NCBI RefSeq assembly: GCF_030687895.1
Contig: NZ_CP117452.1
Location: forward strand, 2,249,501 to 2,313,500
Source: Pseudomonas sp. FP198
GTDB lineage: Bacteria > Pseudomonadota > Gammaproteobacteria > Pseudomonadales > Pseudomonadaceae
Direction: 5' to 3'
DNA length: 64,000 bases
The position numbers and the translations under genes are program-made. Under the pieces are notes generated by a model. That model ran no database searches. It was not told the origin of the DNA and worked only from the letters and a program-made list of their open reading frames with translations. Positions 39,875 through 47,480 of the stretch are shown in pieces (the first letter of the stretch is position 1; each line of letters starts with the position of its first letter).

Positions 39875-40401
39875 TAAACGGCACCTTCGTTTTCTTCAAC
39901 CAGGTCGAACTGCACGACCCGACGCTGGCTTTGATCACCCAGCAAGAGTTTTTCCAGGACAAAAATCAGGGTCAGGAAGCCACCGATCGGGATCGGCATG
40001 TACGTGATGCCGACGCGCAGGGTAGGGATGGCGCTCATGAATTGATTCCAAGTGGCCATGCACAGCTTGGTGCCCCAGACGGTCATGAAAATGCAGACAG
40101 CGGCCATCAACAGCTGGGAAAAAATCGAGGCAGCGTTTTTCAGATGCGGTGGCAGGCGGCTGGTGACCATGTCAACGGCCATGTGCGAGCCGGAGCGGTA
40201 ACTGGCGGCGGCGCCAATGAAGGTGAACACGATCATCAGCAAAATGGCGGTGGGCTCTGGCCAGCTGGAGCCTGAGCCCAGCACGTAACGGGCGAATACA
40301 CCCCAGGGAATCATCAGGGCAACTGCCAGGACGGAAAGGCCGGCGACCCAGATGCACGTCATGTAAATCTTGTCGTTGATACGCAGCAGCAAATTCTTCA
40401 T
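39874..40401 (-). CDS. TRAP transporter small permease (DctQ family)
   Basis: 175-residue DctQ subunit with four hydrophobic helices (about 14-35, 50-67, 88-108, 130-150). The W-G-V-F-A-R-Y-V-L-G and P-E-P-T-A-I-L-L-M segments are typical. The ATG at M-K-N-L-L-L-R is preferred to one 19 codons upstream, which would add an Arg-rich extension. Lies between the binding-protein gene (77 bases) and the large permease. Confidence 0.92.
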   Translation of the reverse strand: MKNLLLRINDKIYMTCIWVAGLSVLAVALMIPWGVFARYVLGSGSSWPEPTAILLMIVFTFIGAAASYRSGSHMAVDMVTSRLPPHLKNAASIFSQLLMAAVCIFMTVWGTKLCMATWNQFMSAIPTLRVGITYMPIPIGGFLTLIFVLEKLLLGDQSQRRVVQFDLVEENEGAV

Positions 40402-40478
40402 CGGGTTCCACCGTAACTGGGCGCGCCTTTTAACCGCAGGCGCGCCCAGCCTTTTCATGAGTACAGATTAAGAGGGTC

Positions 40479-41447
40479 TTACTGGACAGCCTCGATGCGC
40501 TTGATCAGGTCGGCGTACGGAGCACCGTATTTGGCCCGGATCGGCGCGGTGGCGTCATAGAAGGGTTTTTTGTCGACGGTGATGAACTCGACGCCGGCGG
40601 CCTTGAGTTTTTCTTCACTGGCGGCGGACTTCTTGTCCCACAGTACACGCTCTTCAGCCTGGGCAGCCTTGGCGGCTTTTTTCACCATCGTTTGTTGATC
40701 CGGGGTCAGTTTTTCCCAGGTTTTTTTCGACATCACGATCGGTTCAGGCAGGATCAGGTGGCCGGTCAGGCTGTAGAACTTGGCGTTCTGGTAGTGGTTG
40801 TGCTCAAGCATGGTCGGCGGGTTGTTTTCCGCGCCGTCGATCACGCCGGTCTGCAGGGCGCTGAAGATCTCGCCGGTGTCCATGGCGATACCGTTGGCGC
40901 CCATGGCGTTGAAGGTCTCGATGAACATCGGGTTGCCCTGGACGCGGATCTTCATGCCCTTGAGGTCTTCGATCTTGCGCACCGGCTTCTTGGTGTAGAG
41001 GTTGCGGGTGCCGCCATCCATCCAGGCCAGGGCTACCAGGCCGAATTCGGAGGTGGTGATCTTGTCGAGGATCGCATCGCCGACATCACCATCGATGACT
41101 GCGCGCATGTGCGCCTGGTCGCGGAAGATGAACGGCATGTTGAAGACGTTCACGTCCGGCACCACAGGCCCGACGATGCCCAGGCTGACCCGGGACATCT
41201 GTATCGCGCCGACTTGCATCTGCTCGATGACTTCTTTTTCGGAGCCGAGTACGCCGCCAGGGTAGAACTTGAACTTCAGTTCGCCGTTGCTCTCCTTTTC
41301 CAGGGTTTTACCCATGGATTCCTCGGCTACCACGGTCGGGTAGCCCTTGGGGTGGATGTCGGCGATCTTGATATCGAGCGCTTGTGCCGCCTGCGCCAGG
41401 AAGGCCAGGGGCAGGGCCGCGATCAGAAGCGTGCGTTTGAAATTCAT
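40479..41447 (-). CDS. TRAP transporter solute-binding protein (DctP family)
   Basis: 322-residue periplasmic binding protein. Signal peptide at 1-23 (N-F-K-R-T start, A-Q-A cleavage). The DctP core is visible, including D-L-K-G-M-K-I-R-V-Q-G near residue 145, whose Arg grips the substrate carboxylate, G-E-I-F-S-A-L-Q-T-G-V-I-D-G-A-E-N near 178, and W-E-K-L-T-P-D-Q-Q. The ATG (GGAG nine bases before it) is chosen over an in-frame TTG two codons earlier. Likely ligand: a hexuronate or aldarate, judged from neighbouring enzymes. Confidence 0.94.
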   Translation of the reverse strand: MNFKRTLLIAALPLAFLAQAAQALDIKIADIHPKGYPTVVAEESMGKTLEKESNGELKFKFYPGGVLGSEKEVIEQMQVGAIQMSRVSLGIVGPVVPDVNVFNMPFIFRDQAHMRAVIDGDVGDAILDKITTSEFGLVALAWMDGGTRNLYTKKPVRKIEDLKGMKIRVQGNPMFIETFNAMGANGIAMDTGEIFSALQTGVIDGAENNPPTMLEHNHYQNAKFYSLTGHLILPEPIVMSKKTWEKLTPDQQTMVKKAAKAAQAEERVLWDKKSAASEEKLKAAGVEFITVDKKPFYDATAPIRAKYGAPYADLIKRIEAVQ

Positions 41448-41503
41448 GGTCAATCTCCAGTGTTGTTGTTTTTATATCTATCGATGTGAAGCGGCAAAGC
41501 AGA

Positions 41504-42409
41504 TCAGTTCGCGGAGTGTTTCCGTCCTCCGAAAGCAGGTTCAGCCAGACCCTTGACGCCGGGTTTGAGAGCGAACACGCCACCGGCCAGGGATTGCGGA
41601 TCATTGTCGTCACCCGGACGGATCGAGGTGACGAAGAGCGTATCGAGCCGGCTTCCGCCGAAGGCGCACATGGTCGGTTTTTTCACCGGCACTTCCAGCG
41701 AACGGTCGAGGCGTCCGTCCGGGGTGAAGCGGTGAATCAGCCCGGCGTCATTGGCGCAAATCCAGTAGCAACCGTCGGCGTCCACCGCTGCGCCGTCCGG
41801 GCGACCGGCCAGGGGCATCATGTCGACGAACAGGCGCCGGTTGGACGGGGTGCCACTGTCGATGTCGTAGTCGAAGGCCCAGATCTGCTGGCTCAACGGA
41901 TGCGAATCGGAGAGGTACATCGTCCGTCCGTCGGGGCTGAAACCCAGGCCGTTGGGTACGATGAAACCGCTGAGTTGTGGCTCGACCGGGCTGCTTTGCC
42001 CAGCGTCAAAACGGTACATCCGGCCTTCGTCGGCATTGGCGCCCATGTTCAACACCATGCTGCCGGCCCAGAAACGGCCCTGGCGATCGCAACGGCCGTC
42101 GTTAAGGCGCATGTCGCTGCGGCTGTGTTCGACGCTGGCGCACAGTTCGCTGTCCAGGCTGCCGTCGTCATTGGGGTGCAGACGGAAGAAACCGCTTTCC
42201 ATGCCCGCGACCCAGCCACCGTCCTGGTGACGGGCAATGCAGGCGAGCATTTCGGGGGCTTCCCAGCCCTGGATTTTTCCAGTGCTGGCGTTCCAGCGTT
42301 GCAGGCCGCCGCTGGGGATGTTCACCCAGTACAGGGCGTTCTCCTCGGGGACCCACACCGGGCTTTCCCCGACGGCGTTGCGTGCATCGACAATCAATTC
42401 GGCTTGCAT
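41504..42409 (-). CDS. SMP-30/gluconolactonase family lactonase (aldarolactonase)
   Basis: 301-residue six-bladed beta-propeller hydrolase of the SMP-30 family. Metal-ligand positions are seen in G-E-S-P-V-W near residue 15 (Glu), D-G-R-C-D near 103, I-V-P-N-G-L-G-F-S-P-D near 150 (Asn), and D-G-A-A-V-D-A-D-G near 200 (Asp). It follows uronate dehydrogenase, whose product is an aldarolactone, so opening glucaro- or galactarolactone to the aldarate is the likely job; UxuL-type lactonases of this family are known in such clusters. Exact substrate is inferred. Confidence 0.87.
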   Translation of the reverse strand: MQAELIVDARNAVGESPVWVPEENALYWVNIPSGGLQRWNASTGKIQGWEAPEMLACIARHQDGGWVAGMESGFFRLHPNDDGSLDSELCASVEHSRSDMRLNDGRCDRQGRFWAGSMVLNMGANADEGRMYRFDAGQSSPVEPQLSGFIVPNGLGFSPDGRTMYLSDSHPLSQQIWAFDYDIDSGTPSNRRLFVDMMPLAGRPDGAAVDADGCYWICANDAGLIHRFTPDGRLDRSLEVPVKKPTMCAFGGSRLDTLFVTSIRPGDDNDPQSLAGGVFALKPGVKGLAEPAFGGRKHSAN

Positions 42410-42450
42410 GGCGATTCCTTGGTTCGTGTGTATCCCATGAAACAGGCGAA

Positions 42451-43272
42451 TCAGTTGTCGAACGGGCCGGCAGCGACAAAGGCGCCGCCCTGGTAGATCC
42501 TGGCCGGATCATCCTCGGCCGGCATTGGCTGGGCTTCGACTTTGGCGCGGAAGATTTCCGAAGTGTCCTTGGGCTGGTAACCCAGGTGCGCGGCGTGGCT
42601 GTTGTCCCACCAGACATCGCGGTTGGCGGACACGCCGTAAACCACGGTGTGGCCGACTTTCGGGGTGTAGAGCGAGCATTCGATCAGTTGGGTGAGGTCG
42701 TCGAAGCTCAGCCAGGTGCTCATCATCCGGCGGTTCTGTGGTTCCGGGAATGACGAGCCGATGCGGATGCTCACGGTCTCGATGCCGTAGCGATCGAAGT
42801 AGAAACTGGCCATGTCTTCGCCGTAGGACTTGGACAGGCCGTAGTAGCCATCCGGACGGCGCGGGGAGAGGGCGTCGAGGGTCTGGTCCTGCTTGTAGAA
42901 ACCGATGACATGGTTGGAACTGGCGAAGATCACGCGCTTGACGCCGTGCTTGCGCGCGGCTTCATAAATATGGAACACGCCGCTGAGGTTGGCGCCGAGG
43001 ATTTCCTCGAACGGACGCTCGACCGACACGCCGCCAAAATGCAGGATGGCGTCGACGCCTTCCACCAACTGGTGCACAGCCTGTTTATCCGACAGGTCGC
43101 AGGGCACCACTTCTTCGCTTTCGTCGATGGCCGGCGCCATGTTGGCGATGTCCGACAGGCGAATATGGCGGGCGTAAGGCTTGAGGCGTTCGCGCAAGAC
43201 TTTGCCAAGGCCGCCGGCGGCACCGGTCAACAGCAGGCGATTGAAGGGGTGGCGAATTTGTGTCGTGGTCAT
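42451..43272 (-). CDS. udh: Uronate dehydrogenase
   Basis: 273-residue short-chain dehydrogenase oxidising D-galacturonate and D-glucuronate with NAD to the aldarolactone. The nucleotide-binding G-A-A-G-G-L-G near residue 17, the catalytic Y-G-L-S-K (YxxxK) near 136 and F-A-S-S-N-H-V-I-G-F-Y near 110 match characterised Udh of pseudomonads and Agrobacterium, as does length. It is the first enzyme gene of the module and has a FadR-type operator about 45 bases before its start. Confidence 0.93.
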   Translation of the reverse strand: MTTTQIRHPFNRLLLTGAAGGLGKVLRERLKPYARHIRLSDIANMAPAIDESEEVVPCDLSDKQAVHQLVEGVDAILHFGGVSVERPFEEILGANLSGVFHIYEAARKHGVKRVIFASSNHVIGFYKQDQTLDALSPRRPDGYYGLSKSYGEDMASFYFDRYGIETVSIRIGSSFPEPQNRRMMSTWLSFDDLTQLIECSLYTPKVGHTVVYGVSANRDVWWDNSHAAHLGYQPKDTSEIFRAKVEAQPMPAEDDPARIYQGGAFVAAGPFDN

Positions 43273-43305
43273 GGCATTACCTGAGCAAACAGTGAGAGGT
43301 ACAGT

Positions 43306-43327
43306 TGTTATAAGTTGTCGTACGACC
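43306..43327 (-). promoter_or_regulatory. FadR-type operator upstream of udh
   Basis: On the plus strand the site reads TTGTCGTACGA at 43315-43325 within a palindrome GTCGTACGAC, following TTATAAG. The T-x-G-T-x3-A-C-x-A core fits the general FadR/GntR consensus. A nearly identical site lies before the porin gene. A GguR-like hexuronate regulator is the likely binder, but it is not encoded in this window. Confidence 0.65.
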
Positions 43328-43442
43328 GAGGGCGAATATCCTTATCCTTCTGCTGCCTTGTCAACGTTTGATCGACGAACCGCTCTGGAACGGCGTCCTT
43401 GCCGTAGATTGCCATGGGATGCGCCCAGGCTGAATCCTTCCG

Positions 43443-44741
43443 TTACAGCAGCGAAATCGGATAGCTGATGAAGATACGGTTCTCGTCGAATTCGTTGGTG
43501 TTGAAGTCGCGACGAATCGATGCGTTACGCCATTTCACGTTGAGACTCTTCAGCGCACCGCTCTGCACGGTATAAGCCAGCTCAGTCTCGCGGCCCCATT
43601 CCTTGCCATCGTCGACCGTGGCGGTGTGCACGTTGTCACCACTGATGTAGCGGTTCATCAGGGTCAGGCCCGGCACGCCGACGGCGGCGAAGTTGAAGTC
43701 GTGGCGCAACTGCCAGGATTTTTCCTTGGCGTTATCGTAGCTGGAGTTGTAGCTGTCGTTCGCCAGAGTGCCGCCGCTGGTGCCGTTGACGCGCATCCAG
43801 GCGTCATCGCCGCCGACTTTCTGCAGGCCGACATAGAAGGTGTTGCCACCGTATTTGGCCGAGAGCATGGCGAACGCGGTCTTGTTGTCGAGATCGCCGG
43901 CCAGGGCGCTGCCGTCTTCCTTGCCGATGAAGTAGCCAAGGTTGGCGCCCAGGGTCCAGTCGCCCATGGGTTGGCTGTGGGTCAGGTTGAAATATTGCTG
44001 CTGGTAGATGTCGGACAGTTCCGCGTACCAGACGCCGACCTGGGTGCGTTTTTCGTTGAAGGCATATTCGCCGCCGCCGAAATTGAAACGGTCGGAAGTG
44101 AAGGCGCTGCGGCCGTTCATCGACATGTCTTCCATGCTCGCGTCGTTACGCGGGCTGTTGCCACGGAACTGACCGCCATAGAGGCTCAAGCCGTTGATCT
44201 CGGTGGAGGTGACCTGGCCGCCCTGGAAGGTTTGCGGCAGGGAACGACCATCGTCGGAACGCAGGATCGGCAGCACCGGCATCCACTCGCCGACTTTCAA
44301 TTCAGTCTTCGAGACCTTGGCCTTGAGGGCCACGCCCAAACGGCCGAAGTCATCGGCCGGGCGACCGTCGTCGTGCACCGGCAGCAACTGGGTACCGGCG
44401 GTGCCGCGACCGCCGTCGAGCTTGACCGAGTACAGGCCGAGCACGTCCACGCCGAAGCCGACCGTGCCTTGGGTGAAACCGGACTTGGCGTCGAGGATGA
44501 AGCTTTGAGTCCATTCCTCGGCTTTGCCTTGGGCGGCGGCGTCGTTGACGAAGTTGCGGTTGAAATAGGCGTTGCGCAGATTCAGCGTGGCTTTGGCGTC
44601 ATCGACAAAACCTGCGGCGCTGGCGGTCATGGGCAGGAACATGGCAAGGCTGCTGCAACTGATCAGGCCCAGGGCGACATTCGATGGGCAAAAAGGACGG
44701 GTTGGACGGTTCTTGGGCGAAAAACGGACACGTGTGCTCAC
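43443..44741 (-). CDS. OprD family outer membrane porin
   Basis: 432-residue outer-membrane beta-barrel of the OprD family. An extended N-terminus precedes the hydrophobic signal (about 24-43, A-S-A cleavage); a start at a later Met in this stretch is possible. Family segments: A-T-L-N-L-R-N-A-Y-F-N-R-N-F near residue 51, E-W-T-Q-S-F-I-L-D-A-K-S-G-F-T-Q-G-T-V-G-F-G-V-D, and the C-terminal strand I-F-I-S-Y-P-I-S-L-L. Members carry carboxylate-bearing nutrients; with udh and the TRAP system downstream and a shared operator, hexuronate uptake is likely. Confidence 0.9.
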   Translation of the reverse strand: MSTRVRFSPKNRPTRPFCPSNVALGLISCSSLAMFLPMTASAAGFVDDAKATLNLRNAYFNRNFVNDAAAQGKAEEWTQSFILDAKSGFTQGTVGFGVDVLGLYSVKLDGGRGTAGTQLLPVHDDGRPADDFGRLGVALKAKVSKTELKVGEWMPVLPILRSDDGRSLPQTFQGGQVTSTEINGLSLYGGQFRGNSPRNDASMEDMSMNGRSAFTSDRFNFGGGEYAFNEKRTQVGVWYAELSDIYQQQYFNLTHSQPMGDWTLGANLGYFIGKEDGSALAGDLDNKTAFAMLSAKYGGNTFYVGLQKVGGDDAWMRVNGTSGGTLANDSYNSSYDNAKEKSWQLRHDFNFAAVGVPGLTLMNRYISGDNVHTATVDDGKEWGRETELAYTVQSGALKSLNVKWRNASIRRDFNTNEFDENRIFISYPISLL

Positions 44742-44776
44742 TCTGACGCTCCCTTGCTTTTTTGTTGTTTTTATTT

Positions 44777-44796
44777 GTTATACGTCGTCGTACAAC
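44777..44796 (-). promoter_or_regulatory. FadR-type operator upstream of the OprD-like porin gene
   Basis: Sequence GTTATACGTCGTCGTACAAC on the plus strand. Its core TCGTCGTACAA fits T-x-G-T-x3-A-C-x-A. Read on the minus strand it aligns with the udh operator over 21 bases with only a few differences, including the outer TATAAC. It lies about 40 bases before the porin start. Confidence 0.65.
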
Positions 44797-45027
44797 ATGG
44801 CAGGGATTATTTGGTGGCGGCTGATTCTTGTCAACTGGCCATTACGGGGAATTTTCTCGCTGGTGGCCGCTGACGGTAGGCATTTCCTAGCTTTATAGGG
44901 GCGCTGCATTAGGCTGAAAAGGGCTTTGCTGTGGAGAAAAGCGCAGTCTCAGCATAGCTGCGAGGAGATTGGGTTGTGCGATGACTGGTCTAAGACATTA
45001 GTCGAATGGCAAGCCGATAAAGCTTCT

Positions 45028-45147
45028 GTGGCGAGGGAGCTCGCTCCCGCTGGGCTGCGCAGCAGCTTCAAAATATCTACACGATGCGCTCGTTGCCATA
45101 TTTCCCTAGGCTGCTACGCAGCCAGCGGGAGCAAGCTCCCTCGCCAC
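45028..45147. repeat. REPIN, family B (one left-half substitution)
   Basis: Inverted pair; the left half reads gcgagggagctcgctcccgc (c for t) and the right half is canonical. It marks the edge of the AT-rich segment carrying the PI-PLC-like gene. Confidence 0.88.
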
Positions 45148-45251
45148 GGCGTGTGTATCTCGCGGAAAACGATCATAGGTATTTGCCTTTATGTGCAGTA
45201 CCACTCTTATATGAAATTACGATCAGACCTATAGCAACAAAATCAAGTTAC

Positions 45252-45267
45252 CTGTCATTTCTGACAG
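45252..45267 (+). promoter_or_regulatory. Inverted repeat CTGTCA-TTTC-TGACAG upstream of the PI-PLC-like gene
   Basis: A perfect 6-bp inverted repeat with a 4-base centre, about 115 bases before the ATG, in AT-rich DNA. It is too short and lacks a U tract to be a terminator, so it is more likely an operator. I do not know its binder. Confidence 0.4.
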
Positions 45268-45382
45268 TAGCCCTCTCTCGGCAGTGAGCTTAAATTGCCG
45301 CCTGTGCGCTCAGGAGTTAGGAGATTTTACTATCTGTGCGCTACATGCATTTTACCTTACTCGCCACAAAGAGAACGCAGAC

Positions 45383-46822
45383 ATGTCAACCCCAATCGAA
45401 CCATTAGCGCATAGAACAGATACTTGGATGACCGACAACAAGGAGAAACTTGGCATCCTTAAACTTCATGAGTTAGCACTTCCTTCTGCCCATAACTCGG
45501 GGGTGGATAAAAAAGGGGTGTTGGGCGCGGAAGAGGGTTGGGTTGCCTGTCAAGAAGACTCCTTCTATTACCAGTTAATGAATGGTATTCGCGTATTGGA
45601 CTTGCGTATTCGTATGCACCGGTACCATGATGCGGTTGCATTCAACTTCTATCACGGGGATGTCGAGTCAACTAGAACCATAAAACATCTAATTGACGAT
45701 TGCCGAAGGTTTTTCAATGAGGGTGGGGGTGCTCGAAATAATGAAATTATCATTTTTGATATAAATCACGCAGATTCAGAAATTGGAGAGTTTTGGTGGG
45801 AGGTTATAAAAAGTAAGTTTGTGGACGGCTTGTCTGATATCTTGATTCCCCCAGAAGCAGCGAGCTTGACACTTAAAGAAATCAACCAGCAGTATCCTGG
45901 AAAACATATCATACTCGCTTGGGCAGTGGTGGGCGGGCCAATGTTCTGGGGTGGTGTCCAAAGTGATTGGGTCGGAGAGGACCTGCCCAGTTTGGCTCAG
46001 ATAAGGGAATATATTATGAATACCATCCACAACATCTACCCGCCGGACCGTTTGAGATCGCTGCAGGTTGTCAAGTATTCCAGGCGCTACGGCCCTGAAA
46101 AAATCGGAGCGGCCATTAACGAGTGGTTCTCAGCAGATTCGGAGTGGCTCCAAAAATCCAATATTATCAATGTGGATTTTTTTGAAGCTTCAAATATCGT
46201 GCAGAATTGCATCACGTCCAATATAAAAAAGGCATCACCCATCCCTCCCTCCAAGCCAGTGGTAGGGAATAAATACCAGTCTGATGATCGGTTGTTAGTA
46301 GTGTCCTTTAAGTCTACCGATAATTTACTGGTCTCTCATTATGTTGCCGTCGTTAACGGAGAAACTAAAACGGTACAACACCAGGACAGGTACGTGGAGT
46401 GGCCTACGGCTACTTTTAAGGTGGATTTTAATGCAAATTTCACAGGGTCGGTTTACGCGGTAGATAATACCGGATTGAAGTCACAAAGTGCTGTGTTCTC
46501 GGGCAATACGGGGGCGGCCCCTGTTCCTGGTGAGCCACAATTTATTGGGTTAGAACGCCATCATTTGATTGAGGAGGACAGAATACTGGCCGGTTGGTTG
46601 AAAAGGCAGCCTCATGGCGAAAATTATGAGGTCTGCATTTATAAAGCTGACGATAAAGGCAAACCTATTGGTTCAGCAGTAGAATCTACGTTACTTCCCA
46701 TTACCTATGCCAAATACACATTTAAAAATTTAACACCAGGTCAGGGCTATTACATTACCCTTCGCCAAGTCAACGTCCTCGGACAAGCTGGGATAATGAG
46801 GGATATATGGGTCCGCCCATAG
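45383..46822 (+). CDS. PI-PLC X-domain-like phosphodiesterase with C-terminal beta-sandwich repeats
   Basis: 479-residue protein. Residues about 15-290 resemble the bacterial phosphatidylinositol-specific phospholipase C X domain: catalytic His37 in L-P-S-A-H-N-S-G, R-V-L-D-L-R-I-R near 71-78, and second His91 in F-Y-H-G-D. The last ~190 residues look like two Ig/fibronectin-like beta-sandwiches (from P-V-V-G-N-K-Y and again from P-Q-F-I-G-L-E). No signal peptide is seen, so it is cytosolic or exported by a route not needing one. Codon and base use are much more AT-rich than neighbours, implying horizontal gain. The ATG is preceded by AAGAGAA. Substrate unknown; enzyme class by motif only. 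Confidence 0.78.
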   Translation: MSTPIEPLAHRTDTWMTDNKEKLGILKLHELALPSAHNSGVDKKGVLGAEEGWVACQEDSFYYQLMNGIRVLDLRIRMHRYHDAVAFNFYHGDVESTRTIKHLIDDCRRFFNEGGGARNNEIIIFDINHADSEIGEFWWEVIKSKFVDGLSDILIPPEAASLTLKEINQQYPGKHIILAWAVVGGPMFWGGVQSDWVGEDLPSLAQIREYIMNTIHNIYPPDRLRSLQVVKYSRRYGPEKIGAAINEWFSADSEWLQKSNIINVDFFEASNIVQNCITSNIKKASPIPPSKPVVGNKYQSDDRLLVVSFKSTDNLLVSHYVAVVNGETKTVQHQDRYVEWPTATFKVDFNANFTGSVYAVDNTGLKSQSAVFSGNTGAAPVPGEPQFIGLERHHLIEEDRILAGWLKRQPHGENYEVCIYKADDKGKPIGSAVESTLLPITYAKYTFKNLTPGQGYYITLRQVNVLGQAGIMRDIWVRP

Positions 46823-46966
46823 ACACTTGCGTCTCAACCCTGCACCCCAGGCATATCCAACCTTGTGGCTGCTCTTGGGCGGCTACAAGCTTGCGTAAAA
46901 ACATGACCCCAGCACAAAAAGGAGTAACCTGCCGCCCTGCCTTGATCCCCTTTCCATGGACCCCCT

Positions 46967-47245
46967 ATGTTCCCCAACGCCGAGCGCTACAACCACTCCA
47001 CCGAATATGCCAACAAACTGGTCGACCGCATCGGCCAGACACCGGCCTGGATTGCCTTGCGCATCGGCGTCACTGAAAAACGCATGCGCTACATTCTCGC
47101 GGGCTCGCGTACGATCAAGGGCGATACTACCGAAATCCTGATGTCTTACGCCGAGCAGTTCTGCCTGGAATGCCTTGCCGCCGAGGCCAAGGCCGCCAAG
47201 GATCGCGCCCGCTCGAAAGCGGCAGGCCCTGCCAGCGACGCCTGA
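46967..47245 (+). CDS. Small helix-turn-helix-like protein of unknown function (92 aa)
   Basis: 92-residue soluble protein. The central part (I-G-Q-T-P-A-W-I-A-L-R-I-G-V-T-E-K-R-M-R-Y-I-L-A-G) has the helix-turn-helix spacing of Cro/C1-type DNA-binding proteins, followed by a helix with two Cys (F-C-L-E-C-L) and an Ala/Lys-rich tail. The ribosome-binding site is poor. GC-rich codon use is like the core genome, unlike the preceding gene. I do not recognise a named family; a phage-derived or plasmid-like regulator is possible. Confidence 0.6.
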   Translation: MFPNAERYNHSTEYANKLVDRIGQTPAWIALRIGVTEKRMRYILAGSRTIKGDTTEILMSYAEQFCLECLAAEAKAAKDRARSKAAGPASDA

Positions 47246-47259
47246 ACCCACCTCGATCC

Positions 47260-47382
47260 GTGGCGGGGGAGCTTGCTCCCGCTGGCTGCCTGGCAGCCCT
47301 CTTGAAGATCCCCTATCAGCGGCACCGAGTTATCAGTGATGGGGCTGCTGCGCAGCCCAGCGGGAGCAAGCTCCCTCGCCAC
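47260..47382. repeat. REPIN, family B (gcgggggagc variant left half)
   Basis: Inverted pair with one substitution and a trimmed inner arm on the left. It sits between the small HTH-like gene and the MFS gene. Confidence 0.88.
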
Positions 47383-47480
47383 GAAAGCGTCTGCGGCACT
47401 TCTTGGCGTTCGTTGTCGTCGAACAAGCATTTGAAAGTTTCCAGCGGCCAATTGTCGTTATGTTCCCCCAAGGTTTCTGA

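Larger units (their letters stand above)
44797..45382. other. Long intergenic region between the porin and PI-PLC-like genes
   Basis: About 590 bases without a convincing gene. It contains porin promoter sequence at the left, a family B REPIN (45028-45147), and an AT-rich right part holding an inverted repeat (45252-45267). Short frames here have neither a ribosome-binding site nor family-like sequence. Confidence 0.6.
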
